From JBBPXY01 sp038200435 (GTDB lineage: Bacteria; Actinomycetota; Thermoleophilia; Solirubrobacterales; Solirubrobacteraceae), in assembly GCA_038200435.1 (NCBI GenBank), contig JBBPXY010000056.1, forward strand, positions 1-50,608: a DNA stretch of 50,608 bases. The letters run 5' to 3'. The stretch's first letter is position 1, and each line of letters starts with the position of its first letter. Shown one piece after another: positions 8,424 to 16,243 of the stretch. Below the pieces are notes generated by a model. That model saw only the letters and a list, made by a program, of their open reading frames with translations. It was not told where the DNA came from and ran no database searches. The position numbers were made by a program, and so were the translations under genes.

Positions 8424-9231
8424 GCTCCGGACCGCGCACGCAGCGGTGCTCGGCGCCCTTCATGGGCCGGCCGAGCTCCTTCCCATCTCATCCTCAGGGC
8501 ACGTCACGCTTGTCCCCTGGCTGCTCGATTGGCCTTACGAGGAGCTCGACCCCGAGCTGCGCAAGGCCTTTGAAGTCGTGCTGCACGCCGGCACCGCGGC
8601 GGCCCTCCTGATCGCGCTGCGCGACGAGGTGGCGCAAGCAGCGGGCGATTTGAGCCCACGCCGTTTGGGACTGATCGCGCTTTCCTTCGCCCCTCCCGCC
8701 GTGCTCGGATACCTCCTGGAGCGGCCGATCGAGCAGCACCTGGGAACGCCGGCCACGATCGCCGCGGGCCTGGCGGCCGGCTCCTTGGTGATGGCCGCAG
8801 CAGACCGCAGTACGCAGCACCGCGCGCGAGAGGAGGTCTTGGCCCTCGACGCTCTGCTCCTCGGCCTGGCCCAGGCGGCGGCGCTCATGCCCGGCGTCTC
8901 GCGCAACGGCGCGACCCTGGCCGCGGCCCGCGCGCGCGGTTTCACCCGTGAGGACGCCAACGTGCTCTCCCGCCACGCGGCGCTCCCGATCATCCTCGGG
9001 GCCTGTGCGCTCAAGGGCACCCGGCTCGCGCGTCGCGGCCTGCCGGCGGGCACCGCGCCTGCCTTCGCCGCCGGAGCGGCCGCATCGTTCGCCTCCACCC
9101 TCGGCTCGACCTGGCTCATCCGGCAGGTCGAGAGAGATCGCTCCCTGCTCCCCTACGCGCTCTACCGCACGGGCCTCGCGGCCGTGGTCGCGCTGCGCAT
9201 CCGCTCGCTCAGGGAGAATCGCCGGCCATGA
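8410..9231 (+). CDS. uppP: Undecaprenyl-diphosphatase (BacA/UppP family)
   Basis: A 273-residue polytopic enzyme that dephosphorylates undecaprenyl pyrophosphate to recycle the lipid carrier for peptidoglycan and glycan export. Motif 1 (H-G-P-A-E-L-L-P-I-S-S-S-G-H) occurs at about residues 18-31. Motif 2 reads P-G-V-S-R-N-G-A-T, where most members have P-G-T-S-R-S-G-A-T; the catalytic Arg is retained. ATG at 8410 puts motif 1 at the usual position, and the gene overlaps dedA by 14 nt. Its last 4 nt overlap purM (ATGA). In motif 1 the usual Gly-Ile-Thr-Glu-Phe-Leu-Pro is replaced by Gly-Pro-Ala-Glu-Leu-Leu-Pro, so this is a somewhat divergent branch. Confidence 0.9.
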   Translation: MPRAELRTAHAAVLGALHGPAELLPISSSGHVTLVPWLLDWPYEELDPELRKAFEVVLHAGTAAALLIALRDEVAQAAGDLSPRRLGLIALSFAPPAVLGYLLERPIEQHLGTPATIAAGLAAGSLVMAAADRSTQHRAREEVLALDALLLGLAQAAALMPGVSRNGATLAAARARGFTREDANVLSRHAALPIILGACALKGTRLARRGLPAGTAPAFAAGAAASFASTLGSTWLIRQVERDRSLLPYALYRTGLAAVVALRIRSLRENRRP

Positions 9232-10307
9232 GCGACGACGCCTACGCGGCAGCAGGAGTCGATATCGGTGAGGCGGCCCAGGGCGTCGGCGCGCTGGTCG
9301 CGGTGCTGCGCACGATCGAGCTCGGTCGCCCGTCGCGCTCGGTGCTGCCGAGCGGTCACTACGCCAACGTCCTGAAGGTCGCCGAGAACCTCGGGATCGC
9401 GGTGTGCACCGACGGCGTGGGCTCCAAGGTGATTGTCGCCGAGCAGACAGGCCGCTACGACACGGTGGGCATCGACTGCATCGCGATGAACGTCAACGAC
9501 GTGATCTGCGTCGGCGCCGAGCCGATCGCCGTGCTGGACTACCTAGCCGTCGAACAGGCCGACCCCGGGGTCCTCCGCGACATCGGCGAGGGCCTCAAGG
9601 TCGGCGCTCAGGCCGCTGGAGTGGAGATCCCTGGCGGCGAGCTCGCCCAGCTCCCCGAGCTGATCCGAGGCCATCCCTCGCCGCGCGGGTTCGACCTCAC
9701 CGGGGCGTGCTTCGGCACGGTTGCCCTCGACGCCGTCCTCACCGGAGATGCCGTCGAGCCGGGCGATGCGCTGATCGGCATACCCAGCTCCGGAGTCCAT
9801 TCGAACGGGCTCACCCTCGCCCGCCGAGCCCTGCTCGAGCAGGGCGGCCTCGGGCTCGACGACCGGCCCGGCGAGCTCGGGGGAGACTCGGTCGCCGACG
9901 TGCTGCTCGAGCCGACCATCATCTACGTGCGGGCGGCCCTGGACCTGTTGCGCTCAGACGTGCCCGTGCACGGACTGGCGCACATCACGGGCGGCGGCCT
10001 GCTCAACCTGCTGCGCATAGGCGACGGGGTCGGCTATGAGATCGACGCCCCGCTTCCCGTACTGCCCGTCTTCAATCTCGTGCAGGCGCTCGGCGGCGTC
10101 TCCGACGCCGAGATGCAGACGGTGTTCAACATGGGTTGCGGCCTGTGCGCGATCGTGCCGCACGAGCACGCGGCCGAGGCGGCGAACATCCTCGGCGACC
10201 ACCACCCGGGCGCCGATCGCATCGGCTCGGTCACCGCTTTGGCCGGCGAGGTCGCGCTGCCGTCGGCGGGGCTGCGGGGCGACGAACGCGGGCTGCGCGC
10301 GGCTTAG
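9228..10307 (+). CDS. purM: Phosphoribosylformylglycinamidine cyclo-ligase
   Basis: A 359-residue PurM (AIR synthetase), the fifth step of de novo purine synthesis: ATP-dependent ring closure of FGAM to aminoimidazole ribonucleotide. The N-terminal Y-A-A-A-G-V-D-I-G start, C-T-D-G-V-G-S-K and G-I-D-C-I-A-M-N-V-N-D-V (about residues 80-91), G-S-G-V-H-S-N-G-L-like P-S-S-G-V-H-S-N-G-L, and H-I-T-G-G-G-L are all intact. ATG at 9228 overlaps the uppP stop by 4 nt, so purM is translated from the dedA-uppP message. No other pur gene is adjacent. Downstream is a long inverted repeat rather than a gene. Confidence 0.96.
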   Translation: MSDDAYAAAGVDIGEAAQGVGALVAVLRTIELGRPSRSVLPSGHYANVLKVAENLGIAVCTDGVGSKVIVAEQTGRYDTVGIDCIAMNVNDVICVGAEPIAVLDYLAVEQADPGVLRDIGEGLKVGAQAAGVEIPGGELAQLPELIRGHPSPRGFDLTGACFGTVALDAVLTGDAVEPGDALIGIPSSGVHSNGLTLARRALLEQGGLGLDDRPGELGGDSVADVLLEPTIIYVRAALDLLRSDVPVHGLAHITGGGLLNLLRIGDGVGYEIDAPLPVLPVFNLVQALGGVSDAEMQTVFNMGCGLCAIVPHEHAAEAANILGDHHPGADRIGSVTALAGEVALPSAGLRGDERGLRAA

Positions 10308-10470
10308 AGCCGGTCTCAAACCCGGTCGCGAGGCGGAGGGGAGCGGGTTCGTGGATGCCGGGCGACGCGGCTGACCGCAGTCGATGCAGCGCATCGGCGA
10401 GGATCAGACGTGGCGATCCGGCGCCGCGAGACGGTTCCCTGCGACCGTGAACGGGTTCTGAGACCGGCTC
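10307..10470. repeat. Long imperfect inverted repeat between convergent genes
   Basis: The 12-nt arm GAGCCGGTCTCA at 10307-10318 is exactly complementary to TGAGACCGGCTC at 10459-10470. The match extends inward with one gap: AACCCGGTC on the left against the complement of gaacgggtt on the right. About 130 nt separate the arms. The element starts at the last base of the purM stop and fills most of the 180-nt gap before the convergent regulator gene. It has no T-tract. It could be a long-stem bidirectional terminator or a small non-autonomous inverted-repeat element; no ORF of note lies inside. Confidence 0.6.
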
Positions 10471-10487
10471 TCAGTAGGCCAATGCGC

Positions 10488-11207
10488 TCATGCGCTGATC
10501 GGCAGCGCCGCTTCGCGCATGACGATCGCGACGGCATGCGCCCGGCTCTGCGCGTCGAGCTTGCGCATGAGGTTGCGCACGTGGCTGCGCACAGTGTGCG
10601 GGCTAACGCAGAGGGAGGCGGCGATGTCGTCGGTGTCGTTACCGGCGGCCACGAGAGCGAGAACCCGGCGCTCGCCCTCCGAGAGCCCGTCGCTTCGCCG
10701 CAGGGCCTCGCCGGCGTCGGGCGTGAGCGGAGCGTGCGACCAATCGCGCTCGCCGAACCACATGCCGCCGGCCGCGACCGCGCGCAGCGCACGAGCCACC
10801 TGGGCGACCGGCCGGCCCTGGCCGACCACGCCGGCGGCTCCCGCGTTCACCGCGCTCGTGATGTGCGCGGGTCCGTCGTCGGGTGCATAGATCACCACGG
10901 GCGCGAACAGACCGCGGCGAGCCAGGCGGCCGGGAAGCGACTCCCCCTCGAGCGTGCAGAGCGAAGCGGCCGCGAGAACCGCGTCCGGCTGGTGGCGCTC
11001 CACCAGGTCCTCGATGCCGTCCGCGGTCGCCACGACGTCCACGGTGAGCACCGCGTCGGGGCGCAGCAGCGCGGGGAGGCCGTCGCGCACAGCGGCGTGC
11101 GGGTCGGCGATGAAGACCCGGACGGGGGCATCGATGGGGAGGTGAGCGATCGACACGAGAAGAACGCAGCCCGGGACGGGCGGGCCGCTGACCACAGCTA
11201 TCGGCAC
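10488..11207 (-). CDS. LuxR/NarL-type regulator with degenerate receiver domain
   Basis: A 239-residue protein. The C-terminal third is a clear GerE/LuxR helix-turn-helix (L-S-E-G-E-R-R-V-L-A-L-V-A-A-G, then V-S-P-H-T-V-R-S-H-V-R-N-L-M-R-K-L). The N-terminal part has the receiver fold V-R-V-F-I-A-D-P-H-A-A-V-R-D-G. The phospho-acceptor position reads P-D-A-V-L-A-A-A-S-L, so the Asp is replaced by Ala. The Thr/Ser position is Ala (V-V-I-Y-A-P), and the conserved Lys is Gln (G-V-V-G-Q-G). Phosphorylation is therefore unlikely, and the protein may be constitutive or ligand-controlled. The start is the GTG at 11207; an in-frame GTG at 11195 is an alternative. It is likely co-transcribed with the FlaG-like gene 22 nt upstream. 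No histidine kinase is nearby. Confidence 0.85.
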   Translation of the reverse strand: MPIAVVSGPPVPGCVLLVSIAHLPIDAPVRVFIADPHAAVRDGLPALLRPDAVLTVDVVATADGIEDLVERHQPDAVLAAASLCTLEGESLPGRLARRGLFAPVVIYAPDDGPAHITSAVNAGAAGVVGQGRPVAQVARALRAVAAGGMWFGERDWSHAPLTPDAGEALRRSDGLSEGERRVLALVAAGNDTDDIAASLCVSPHTVRSHVRNLMRKLDAQSRAHAVAIVMREAALPISA

Positions 11208-11229
11208 GCCTTCTTGCGCGCGTGAGGTG

Positions 11230-11487
11230 TCAGCCGGCGGCGAAAGCGAGCGCTTCGCTGGGCGCGAGCTCTCGCACGAGCTCCCCGCCGGAAGTCCGAA
11301 GCTCAGCCCGGAACCCGCGCGGTGTTCGCCGGAAGGCGACCTCGAGACCCTGCTCCGCGAGCTCTTCGCACCGCTGGGCCGCCTTTTCCACGGCCTCGAG
11401 CGCTTCAGCCGGAGGGCCCGTAAGAGGGCGAACGCAGAGGGGACGGCGGGGGCTGCTCACGTCCGCGGTGATCGGTCGTGGGGCCAT
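11230..11487 (-). CDS. Small FlaG-like protein
   Basis: An 85-residue protein starting at ATG 11487. The C-terminal half (L-E-V-A-F-R-R-T-P-R-G-F, then G-G-E-L-V-R-E-L-A-P-S-E-A-L) resembles the FlaG pattern of a short beta hairpin followed by R-x-I-P-P-E-x-x-L. The N-terminal half is charged and helical. FlaG proteins are linked to flagellar filament length. The divergent neighbour is a sigma-28-type factor, which makes a motility connection plausible. The similarity is to the general pattern only, so the name is tentative; no other flagellar gene is in the window. Confidence 0.55.
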   Translation of the reverse strand: MAPRPITADVSSPRRPLCVRPLTGPPAEALEAVEKAAQRCEELAEQGLEVAFRRTPRGFRAELRTSGGELVRELAPSEALAFAAG

Positions 11488-11637
11488 CGCCTTGAGGTCG
11501 AATGGGGCCTATCCCCTAAACGTTTGTACGAGGCCATCTACCTCATCGCGGCTATGCGGAAGCGGGCGGCATGGGTCGATACGGGCAGCACAGAGGGTCA
11601 CTGAAGACCCTCGCTAGGGAGAAGGAACGGGGCACGG

Positions 11638-12447
11638 ATGCTGGATACGAAGCGCCAAAAGCGGATGCCGGCCGACGAGGCCCTGGCTCTCTGGCACGAA
11701 TACCGCGCCACGGGAGACCGCCGTCTGCGCGATCGCCTGGTGCTCACCTACGCGCCCCTCGTGAAGTACATCGTCTACCGCAAGGTGCGCGAGATCCCCA
11801 CCCGCTGCGACGTCGAGGATTTCATCTCGTGCGGCCTCGAGGCCCTCATCCACTCCATCGAGCGCTTCGACCCCAGCCGCGGCGCTCCGCTCGAGCAGTT
11901 CGCCTGGACACGGATTCACGGCGCGGTGCTCGACGAGCTGCGCCGCCAGGACTGGGCGCCCCGCTCGCTGCGCCGCTGGGAACGCGACATCAACCGCGCT
12001 TCCTCCGGATTCTCCGGTGCGCATGGCCGTCCGCCCACCGCGACTGAGCTTGCCAGCGCGCTCGGCATCAACGAGAAGGAGCTCGACCGCCACCGCGGTG
12101 ACATCGCCCGCTCCGACCTGACGTCGCTGAACACGATGATCTCCGCGGGTGAGGACTCCTCGATCGAGCGCGTCGACACGATCGTCAGCGAGGACAAGCG
12201 CCTCGACCCCGAGCACGCGGCAACCTGCGAGGACGCCAAGCTGCGCTTCCGCGCCGCGTTCGAGCGCCTCGGCCGGCGCGAGCGCGAGGTCGCCGTCCTG
12301 CTCTACGTCAAGAACCTCACACTGAAAGAGATCGGCGAGGTCCTCGGCGTCTCCGAGAGTCGCGTCTGCCAGATCCACGCCCAGCTCAAGAAGACCCTCC
12401 GCCGCGACCTCGCGGCCGAGGAAGCGCTTCTGCTCGAGGTGGCTTAG
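11638..12447 (+). CDS. RNA polymerase sigma factor, FliA/WhiG (sigma-28) type
   Basis: A 269-residue sigma-70 group 3 factor. Region 2 (L-R-D-R-L-V-L-T-Y-A-P-L-V-K-Y-I, then D-V-E-D-F-I-S-C-G-L-E-A-L-I) spans about residues 25-110. Region 3 (G-R-P-P-T-A-T-E-L-A) is near 130-150, and region 4 (L-G-R-R-E-R-E-V-A-V-L-L-Y, then L-T-L-K-E-I-G-E-V-L-G-V-S-E-S-R-V) near 205-250. The pattern D-L-x-S-C-G-L-x-x-L is typical of FliA/WhiG, which direct flagellar or sporulation genes. No anti-sigma gene is adjacent. The ATG at 11638 has a purine-rich AGAAGGAA about 13 nt upstream. It diverges from the FlaG-like gene. Confidence 0.93.
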   Translation: MLDTKRQKRMPADEALALWHEYRATGDRRLRDRLVLTYAPLVKYIVYRKVREIPTRCDVEDFISCGLEALIHSIERFDPSRGAPLEQFAWTRIHGAVLDELRRQDWAPRSLRRWERDINRASSGFSGAHGRPPTATELASALGINEKELDRHRGDIARSDLTSLNTMISAGEDSSIERVDTIVSEDKRLDPEHAATCEDAKLRFRAAFERLGRREREVAVLLYVKNLTLKEIGEVLGVSESRVCQIHAQLKKTLRRDLAAEEALLLEVA

Positions 12448-12453
12448 CGGCGC

Positions 12454-12834
12454 TCAGCGCTTGCGGCGCTTCTGGGCGCTGCCCTTCCCGCTCGGACGTC
12501 CCCGCGCGCCAGGAGCGGGCGGGGCCTTTGGAACCGCGGTCCGCTTGGGCCGCCGCTTCTCTTCAGTCTTTGCCGCCGAACGGCGGGCGTCGCGCGTGAT
12601 CGCGTAGGCGATCCCCGTCAGCAGGACGATGGCCACGATGAACAGCCCGACCGTGGCTCCCGTGCCCAGGCCCTTGCTGGTGGTCGAGTTCGGGGCCTGA
12701 GTCTGGGTCGGCGGCGTGTCGGGCGCCGGCGTGGGCAGGGGAGCGAATGGGCTGTCCTGCGCCAGCGCGGCGGGCGCACCGAGCAGCGCGGTAGCGGACA
12801 GAAGAACGAGCAGGACGGAAGCGAGCCGGCGCAC
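12454..12834 (-). CDS. Small secreted/membrane protein, Pro-rich with basic tail
   Basis: A 126-residue protein of no recognised family. The GTG start at 12834 gives V-R-R-L-A-S-V-L-L-V-L-L, a good signal peptide ending near A-L-A-Q-D (residue 25). A Pro/Thr-rich external stretch of about 35 residues follows, then one membrane helix (about 61-82, V-G-L-F-I-V-A-I-V-L-L-T) and a strongly basic Lys/Arg/Pro cytoplasmic tail ending R-R-K-R. The topology is that of a small single-pass protein with its C-terminus inside. It begins 11 nt after the DsbA-like gene, so the two are probably co-transcribed. Function unknown. Confidence 0.75.
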   Translation of the reverse strand: MRRLASVLLVLLSATALLGAPAALAQDSPFAPLPTPAPDTPPTQTQAPNSTTSKGLGTGATVGLFIVAIVLLTGIAYAITRDARRSAAKTEEKRRPKRTAVPKAPPAPGARGRPSGKGSAQKRRKR

Positions 12835-12845
12835 TGCCCGCGAGC

Positions 12846-13667
12846 CTATCCCTCGGCGAGCCGCCACAGCTCGCCGGTGCCGCGCCTCTCGGAGCGCACC
12901 TTCCATTCGAGAGCAAGGCGCCACAGCTCGGCCGCTGCCCGCGGGCCCGGCAGGTCGCACACGGCGGCGACCTCGGGCGTTGCCAGGGCACCGAACCGGC
13001 CCAGGGCGGCCTCCACGCCGAGCGCGTCCACCGCAAGAGGCGCGGCACCGGCAGCCACCGCGGCCTCACGTAGCTCGCCGTAGGCTCGCGCCCCGTAGAC
13101 GCCGTGCACGTCACCGCCATCGGCACCGCGGAACTCGAGCGAGGGGAGCCGGACGCGCTTCGCGCCCGCAGCATGGTGCTCGGCCGCCACCGCGCGCGCC
13201 CGCTCGAGGTCGGCCCCGAAGCGCTCGACGATCGCATTGGATCGGAGGTCGATGCGAAAACGCTCGACATCGATGCCTCCGGTGACTCGCGCCTCCTCCA
13301 CCAGCGCCTCGGTGGTGTCGAGCTTGCGGCGCCCGCACAGCAGCGCTTCGCGCACGCGACGCAGGTAGATGGTGGGATCGCCCTGCTCTGCCGCCGCCTT
13401 CATCGCCAGGCACGCGGGGAACGAGCTCGTGGGGGCACCTTGGAGCCACAGCCGCACGTCGACAGGCATTCCGCTGCGATCGGCCGCCTCCAGCCACTCG
13501 CCGATCAGCTTCTCGGGCCGGCTGAACTCGCGCGCGAGGCCGCCCATCACGTAGGTGACTCGCACCTCTTTGCCGAATTCCAGGCGCAGGCGCACAAGCG
13601 CCGGTTCAAGCGCCCACGACCACGGACACGCCGGATCGGTGTAGTAGGTGGCATGAACTGCGGCCAT
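12846..13667 (-). CDS. DsbA-family thioredoxin-fold protein with CPWS active site
   Basis: A 273-residue DsbA-like protein (FrnE/2-hydroxychromene isomerase superfamily). The N-terminus Y-Y-T-D-P-A-C-P-W-S-W-A places the redox motif at about residues 13-16 as C-P-W-S, so only the first cysteine is kept. The helical insertion (residues 60-150) and the thioredoxin C-terminal strand R-V-R-L-P-S-L-E-F with its cis-Pro are visible. A one-cysteine motif fits a glutathione-like or mycothiol-linked isomerase/reductase rather than a disulfide oxidase. There is no signal peptide, so it is cytoplasmic. ATG at 13667 is preferred over an upstream extension because it starts the first beta strand. Confidence 0.85.
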   Translation of the reverse strand: MAAVHATYYTDPACPWSWALEPALVRLRLEFGKEVRVTYVMGGLAREFSRPEKLIGEWLEAADRSGMPVDVRLWLQGAPTSSFPACLAMKAAAEQGDPTIYLRRVREALLCGRRKLDTTEALVEEARVTGGIDVERFRIDLRSNAIVERFGADLERARAVAAEHHAAGAKRVRLPSLEFRGADGGDVHGVYGARAYGELREAAVAAGAAPLAVDALGVEAALGRFGALATPEVAAVCDLPGPRAAAELWRLALEWKVRSERRGTGELWRLAEG

Positions 13668-13717
13668 CCGCGCAAAATAGAGAACACACGCCAGATGCCC
13701 GAACCGACCTCCCACCT

Positions 13718-15250
13718 ATGAGCGCCGCCCTTGGCACCCTGCTTGCCGACCGCTACCGGCTCGACGCCCGCGTCGGGGCCGGCGGCATGTCGACGGTCTA
13801 TCGCGCGTTCGACCAGACGCTCGAGCGCGTGGTGGCGATCAAGCTGATGAACCGCGAGATCGCGTCCGACTCCGACCAGCTCGAGCGCTTTCGCCGGGAG
13901 GCGCGCGCCGTGGCGCAGCTCTCCCACCCGCACATCGTCACCGTGATCGACGCCGGCGAGGCGACGGTGTTGGACCGGTTCGACCACGACGCCGGCCGCG
14001 GGCGGCCCTACATCGTCTTCGAGTACGTGGAGGGCGAGACGCTGAAGGTGCGCATCCGCCGGCTGGCCCAGCTGCCGATCGGTGAGGCCGTCGCCTACGC
14101 GATCGAGATCGCCCGCGCCCTGGGCGCCGCGCATGCGCGCAACATCGTCCATCGCGACGTGAAGCCGCAGAACGTCCTGCTCGACGAGGAGGGCTCGGCG
14201 AAGGTCACCGACTTCGGCATCGCCCGCTCACTCGACGAAGAGGGCCTGACCGCGGACGGCCGGGTGCTCGGCACCACCGACTACGTCTCACCCGAGCAGG
14301 CTCTCGGGCACCCCGTGACCGGCCAGTCAGATCTCTACTCACTCGGGATCGTCCTCTACGAGATGCTCACCGGTGACGTCCCCTTCCACGGCGAGAACCA
14401 GGTCGCGGTCGCGATGAAGCACGTGCGTGAGACGGTTCCCGACGTGCAGGCCCACCGTCCGGAGGCATCGGCGGCGCTGGCCGCCGTGGTCGACCGGGCG
14501 ACGTCGAAGGACCTGGCCCGCCGGTATGCGAACGCCGAGGAGATGGTCGCTGAGCTCGAGGACGCGCTCGCCATCGAGACCTCCCGCGCCGGCACCGTCA
14601 CCGGCGAGGCGACCGCGGTGCTCCGCACGCTGCCCTCGGGCGCCCGGCGGCGGTTGCCCCTGCGCCTGCGAAGCCCGCGTCTGGCGCTTGCGCTCCTCGC
14701 TCTGCTCGTCGCAGGTGGGGCGGTGGCGGCCGTGCTCCTCAGCCGCGAGACCCAGCGAGGCAGTGGGCCTCCTCCCGCCGACAAGGCTCCCGCAAAGCTC
14801 CACTTCGTGCGCCTGGGCTCAGACGCCGCGCACGACTACGACCCGTTTGGATCAGGTGCCAAGGGCGAGCACCCCGAGAAGGTCGCCTTCGCCGTCGATC
14901 CCGACCCGCACACCTACTGGAACACCGAGAACTACGACGGAGGACTGGGCGACAAGCCCGGCGTCGGGCTCTACGTCGACGCCGCGCCGGCCACCCGCGC
15001 GGCCCTGCTCGAGCTGACCACGCCGAGTCCCGGCTTCGACGTCGAGATCTACGCAGCCCACAGCGGGCCGCCGCCGACCCTTCCCGATCCGGGTTGGACG
15101 AAGATCGGCGCCGCGGCGAACGTCGGGCGAAGGGAGAAGATCCGCCTCTCGAGCGCGTCAACCGCCTACCGGTTCTACCTCGTCTGGATCACGAAGCTTC
15201 CGCCGCGAGCCGCGCAGGCACGCATCGCCTCGGTGGCGATCCTGCGCTGA
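13718..15250 (+). CDS. Transmembrane Ser/Thr protein kinase with discoidin-like ectodomain
   Basis: A 510-residue Hanks-type kinase. The kinase domain (12-285) has a Gly-rich loop at G-A-G-G-M-S-T-V (20-27), Lys42, H-R-D-V-K-P-Q-N (145-152), D-F-G (165-167) and S-P-E-Q (191-194), so it should be active. A juxtamembrane basic stretch leads to a helix at about 320-342. The exterior part (360-510) has no PASTA repeats. It has D-P-D-P-H-T-Y-W-N-T-E-N-Y (near 392-404), K-P-G-V-G-L-Y-V-D and a C-terminal beta-rich segment, resembling the F5/8-type C (discoidin) domain at the end of actinobacterial MviN-type proteins. Such a domain may bind glycans or peptidoglycan. It stands alone, converging on ddl with 3 nt between stops. 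Confidence 0.92.
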   Translation: MSAALGTLLADRYRLDARVGAGGMSTVYRAFDQTLERVVAIKLMNREIASDSDQLERFRREARAVAQLSHPHIVTVIDAGEATVLDRFDHDAGRGRPYIVFEYVEGETLKVRIRRLAQLPIGEAVAYAIEIARALGAAHARNIVHRDVKPQNVLLDEEGSAKVTDFGIARSLDEEGLTADGRVLGTTDYVSPEQALGHPVTGQSDLYSLGIVLYEMLTGDVPFHGENQVAVAMKHVRETVPDVQAHRPEASAALAAVVDRATSKDLARRYANAEEMVAELEDALAIETSRAGTVTGEATAVLRTLPSGARRRLPLRLRSPRLALALLALLVAGGAVAAVLLSRETQRGSGPPPADKAPAKLHFVRLGSDAAHDYDPFGSGAKGEHPEKVAFAVDPDPHTYWNTENYDGGLGDKPGVGLYVDAAPATRAALLELTTPSPGFDVEIYAAHSGPPPTLPDPGWTKIGAAANVGRREKIRLSSASTAYRFYLVWITKLPPRAAQARIASVAILR

Positions 15251-15261
15251 GCTTCAGCGCA
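15243..15261. terminator. Hairpin spanning two convergent stop codons
   Basis: TGCGCTGA (15243-15250) and TCAGCGCA (15254-15261) form a perfect 8-bp stem with a 3-nt loop. It exactly joins the TGA of the plus-strand kinase and the TGA of the minus-strand ddl. There is no T-tract on either side. A compact hairpin at a tail-to-tail junction is a reasonable bidirectional terminator or 3'-end stabiliser. Confidence 0.45.
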
Positions 15262-16243
15262 CGTAGCGCTGCTCGGCCTCGTGACGCTCGAGCGCCAGGG
15301 CGACCAGGCGATCGAGCAGCTCGGGGTAGGCCAGGCCCGAAGCGGCGAACAGCTTGCCGAACACACTCGTCTCGGTGAACCCGGGCATCGTGTTGAGCTC
15401 GTTCACCAGTACCCGGTCATCCTCGACGAAGAAGTCGACGCGCGCCAGGCCCGTGCATCCCGCGGCGAGGAACGTGCCCGTCGCCAGCTCCCGCAAGCGG
15501 TCGCGCAGCGCGGCCGGGACACCGGCGGGCACCTTGAGCTCCATTCCCCCGGACCGGTACTTCGAGTCGTAGTCGTAGAAGTCGCCGTCGAAGACGATCT
15601 CACCGGGCTCGGAGGCCTCCGGCTCCTCGTTGCCGATGACCGAGCACTCGATCTCGCGGCCGGCCGAGAACCCTTCGGCGATCACCAGCGGGTCGTGGGT
15701 GAACGCCTCACCGAGCGCGGCGTCGAGGGCGGCCGGCTCCGACACCTTGGCGATGCCCACCGACGAGCCCTGGTGGGCCGGCTTGACGAACACGGGCAGA
15801 CCTAGCTCCGCAACGGCAGCGCGCACGTTGCCGGGCGACGAGCGCCAGTCGCCGTCGCGCAGCGCCCGGAAGTCCACCTGCGGAACCCCGCGCCGCGCCA
15901 TGAGCTCCTTGAAGAGGACCTTGTCGAGGCACACCGCCGAGGCGGTCACCCCCGCACCGACGTAGGCGACGCCGAGGCACTCGAGCAGCCCCTGCACCGT
16001 GCCGTCCTCGCCGAAAGGGCCGTGCAGCACCGGGAAGGCGACGTCGGCGCCAAGGAGTCCGCGGCCGCCGCGCAGCACCACCTCGTCATCGCCTTGGCGC
16101 CAGGTTCCGTCCTTCTCTATCCGCACGTCGATCACTTCGTGCCCCGCACGAGTCAGCCCCCCGCGCACGGCCTCGCCAGAGCGCAACGACACGTCGTGCT
16201 CGGCCGAGCGGCCGCCGCACAGCACCGCGACCCGGCGGCTCAC
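15254..16243 (-). CDS. ddl: D-alanine--D-alanine ligase (copy 1)
   Basis: A 329-residue ATP-grasp ligase that makes D-Ala-D-Ala for peptidoglycan precursors. Visible are the N-terminal V-A-V-L-C-G-G-R-S-A-E-H-D-V-S-L, H-G-P-F-G-E-D-G-T (75-83), V-K-P-A-H-Q-G-S-S-V-G (152-162), the R-V-D-F-F metal-site segment and E-L-N-T-M-P-G-F-T. The C-terminal N-T-M-P-G-F-T-x-x-S is intact. GTG at 16243 overlaps the pknB stop by 4 nt, so it ends the kinase/PBP operon. A paralogue lies at 44282-45232. Confidence 0.95.
   Translation of the reverse strand: MSRRVAVLCGGRSAEHDVSLRSGEAVRGGLTRAGHEVIDVRIEKDGTWRQGDDEVVLRGGRGLLGADVAFPVLHGPFGEDGTVQGLLECLGVAYVGAGVTASAVCLDKVLFKELMARRGVPQVDFRALRDGDWRSSPGNVRAAVAELGLPVFVKPAHQGSSVGIAKVSEPAALDAALGEAFTHDPLVIAEGFSAGREIECSVIGNEEPEASEPGEIVFDGDFYDYDSKYRSGGMELKVPAGVPAALRDRLRELATGTFLAAGCTGLARVDFFVEDDRVLVNELNTMPGFTETSVFGKLFAASGLAYPELLDRLVALALERHEAEQRYVR

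Noticed and set aside
8939..8955. GTTTCACCCGTGAGG inside uppP as a second parS
   Set aside because: It has a two-base insertion and mismatches in the right half, and encodes conserved protein sequence.
11511..11540. FliA-type promoter (TAAA near 11516) upstream of the sigma factor
   Set aside because: The spacing to the GCC-like -10 is about 12 nt rather than 15-16 and the -10 does not match GCCGATAA.
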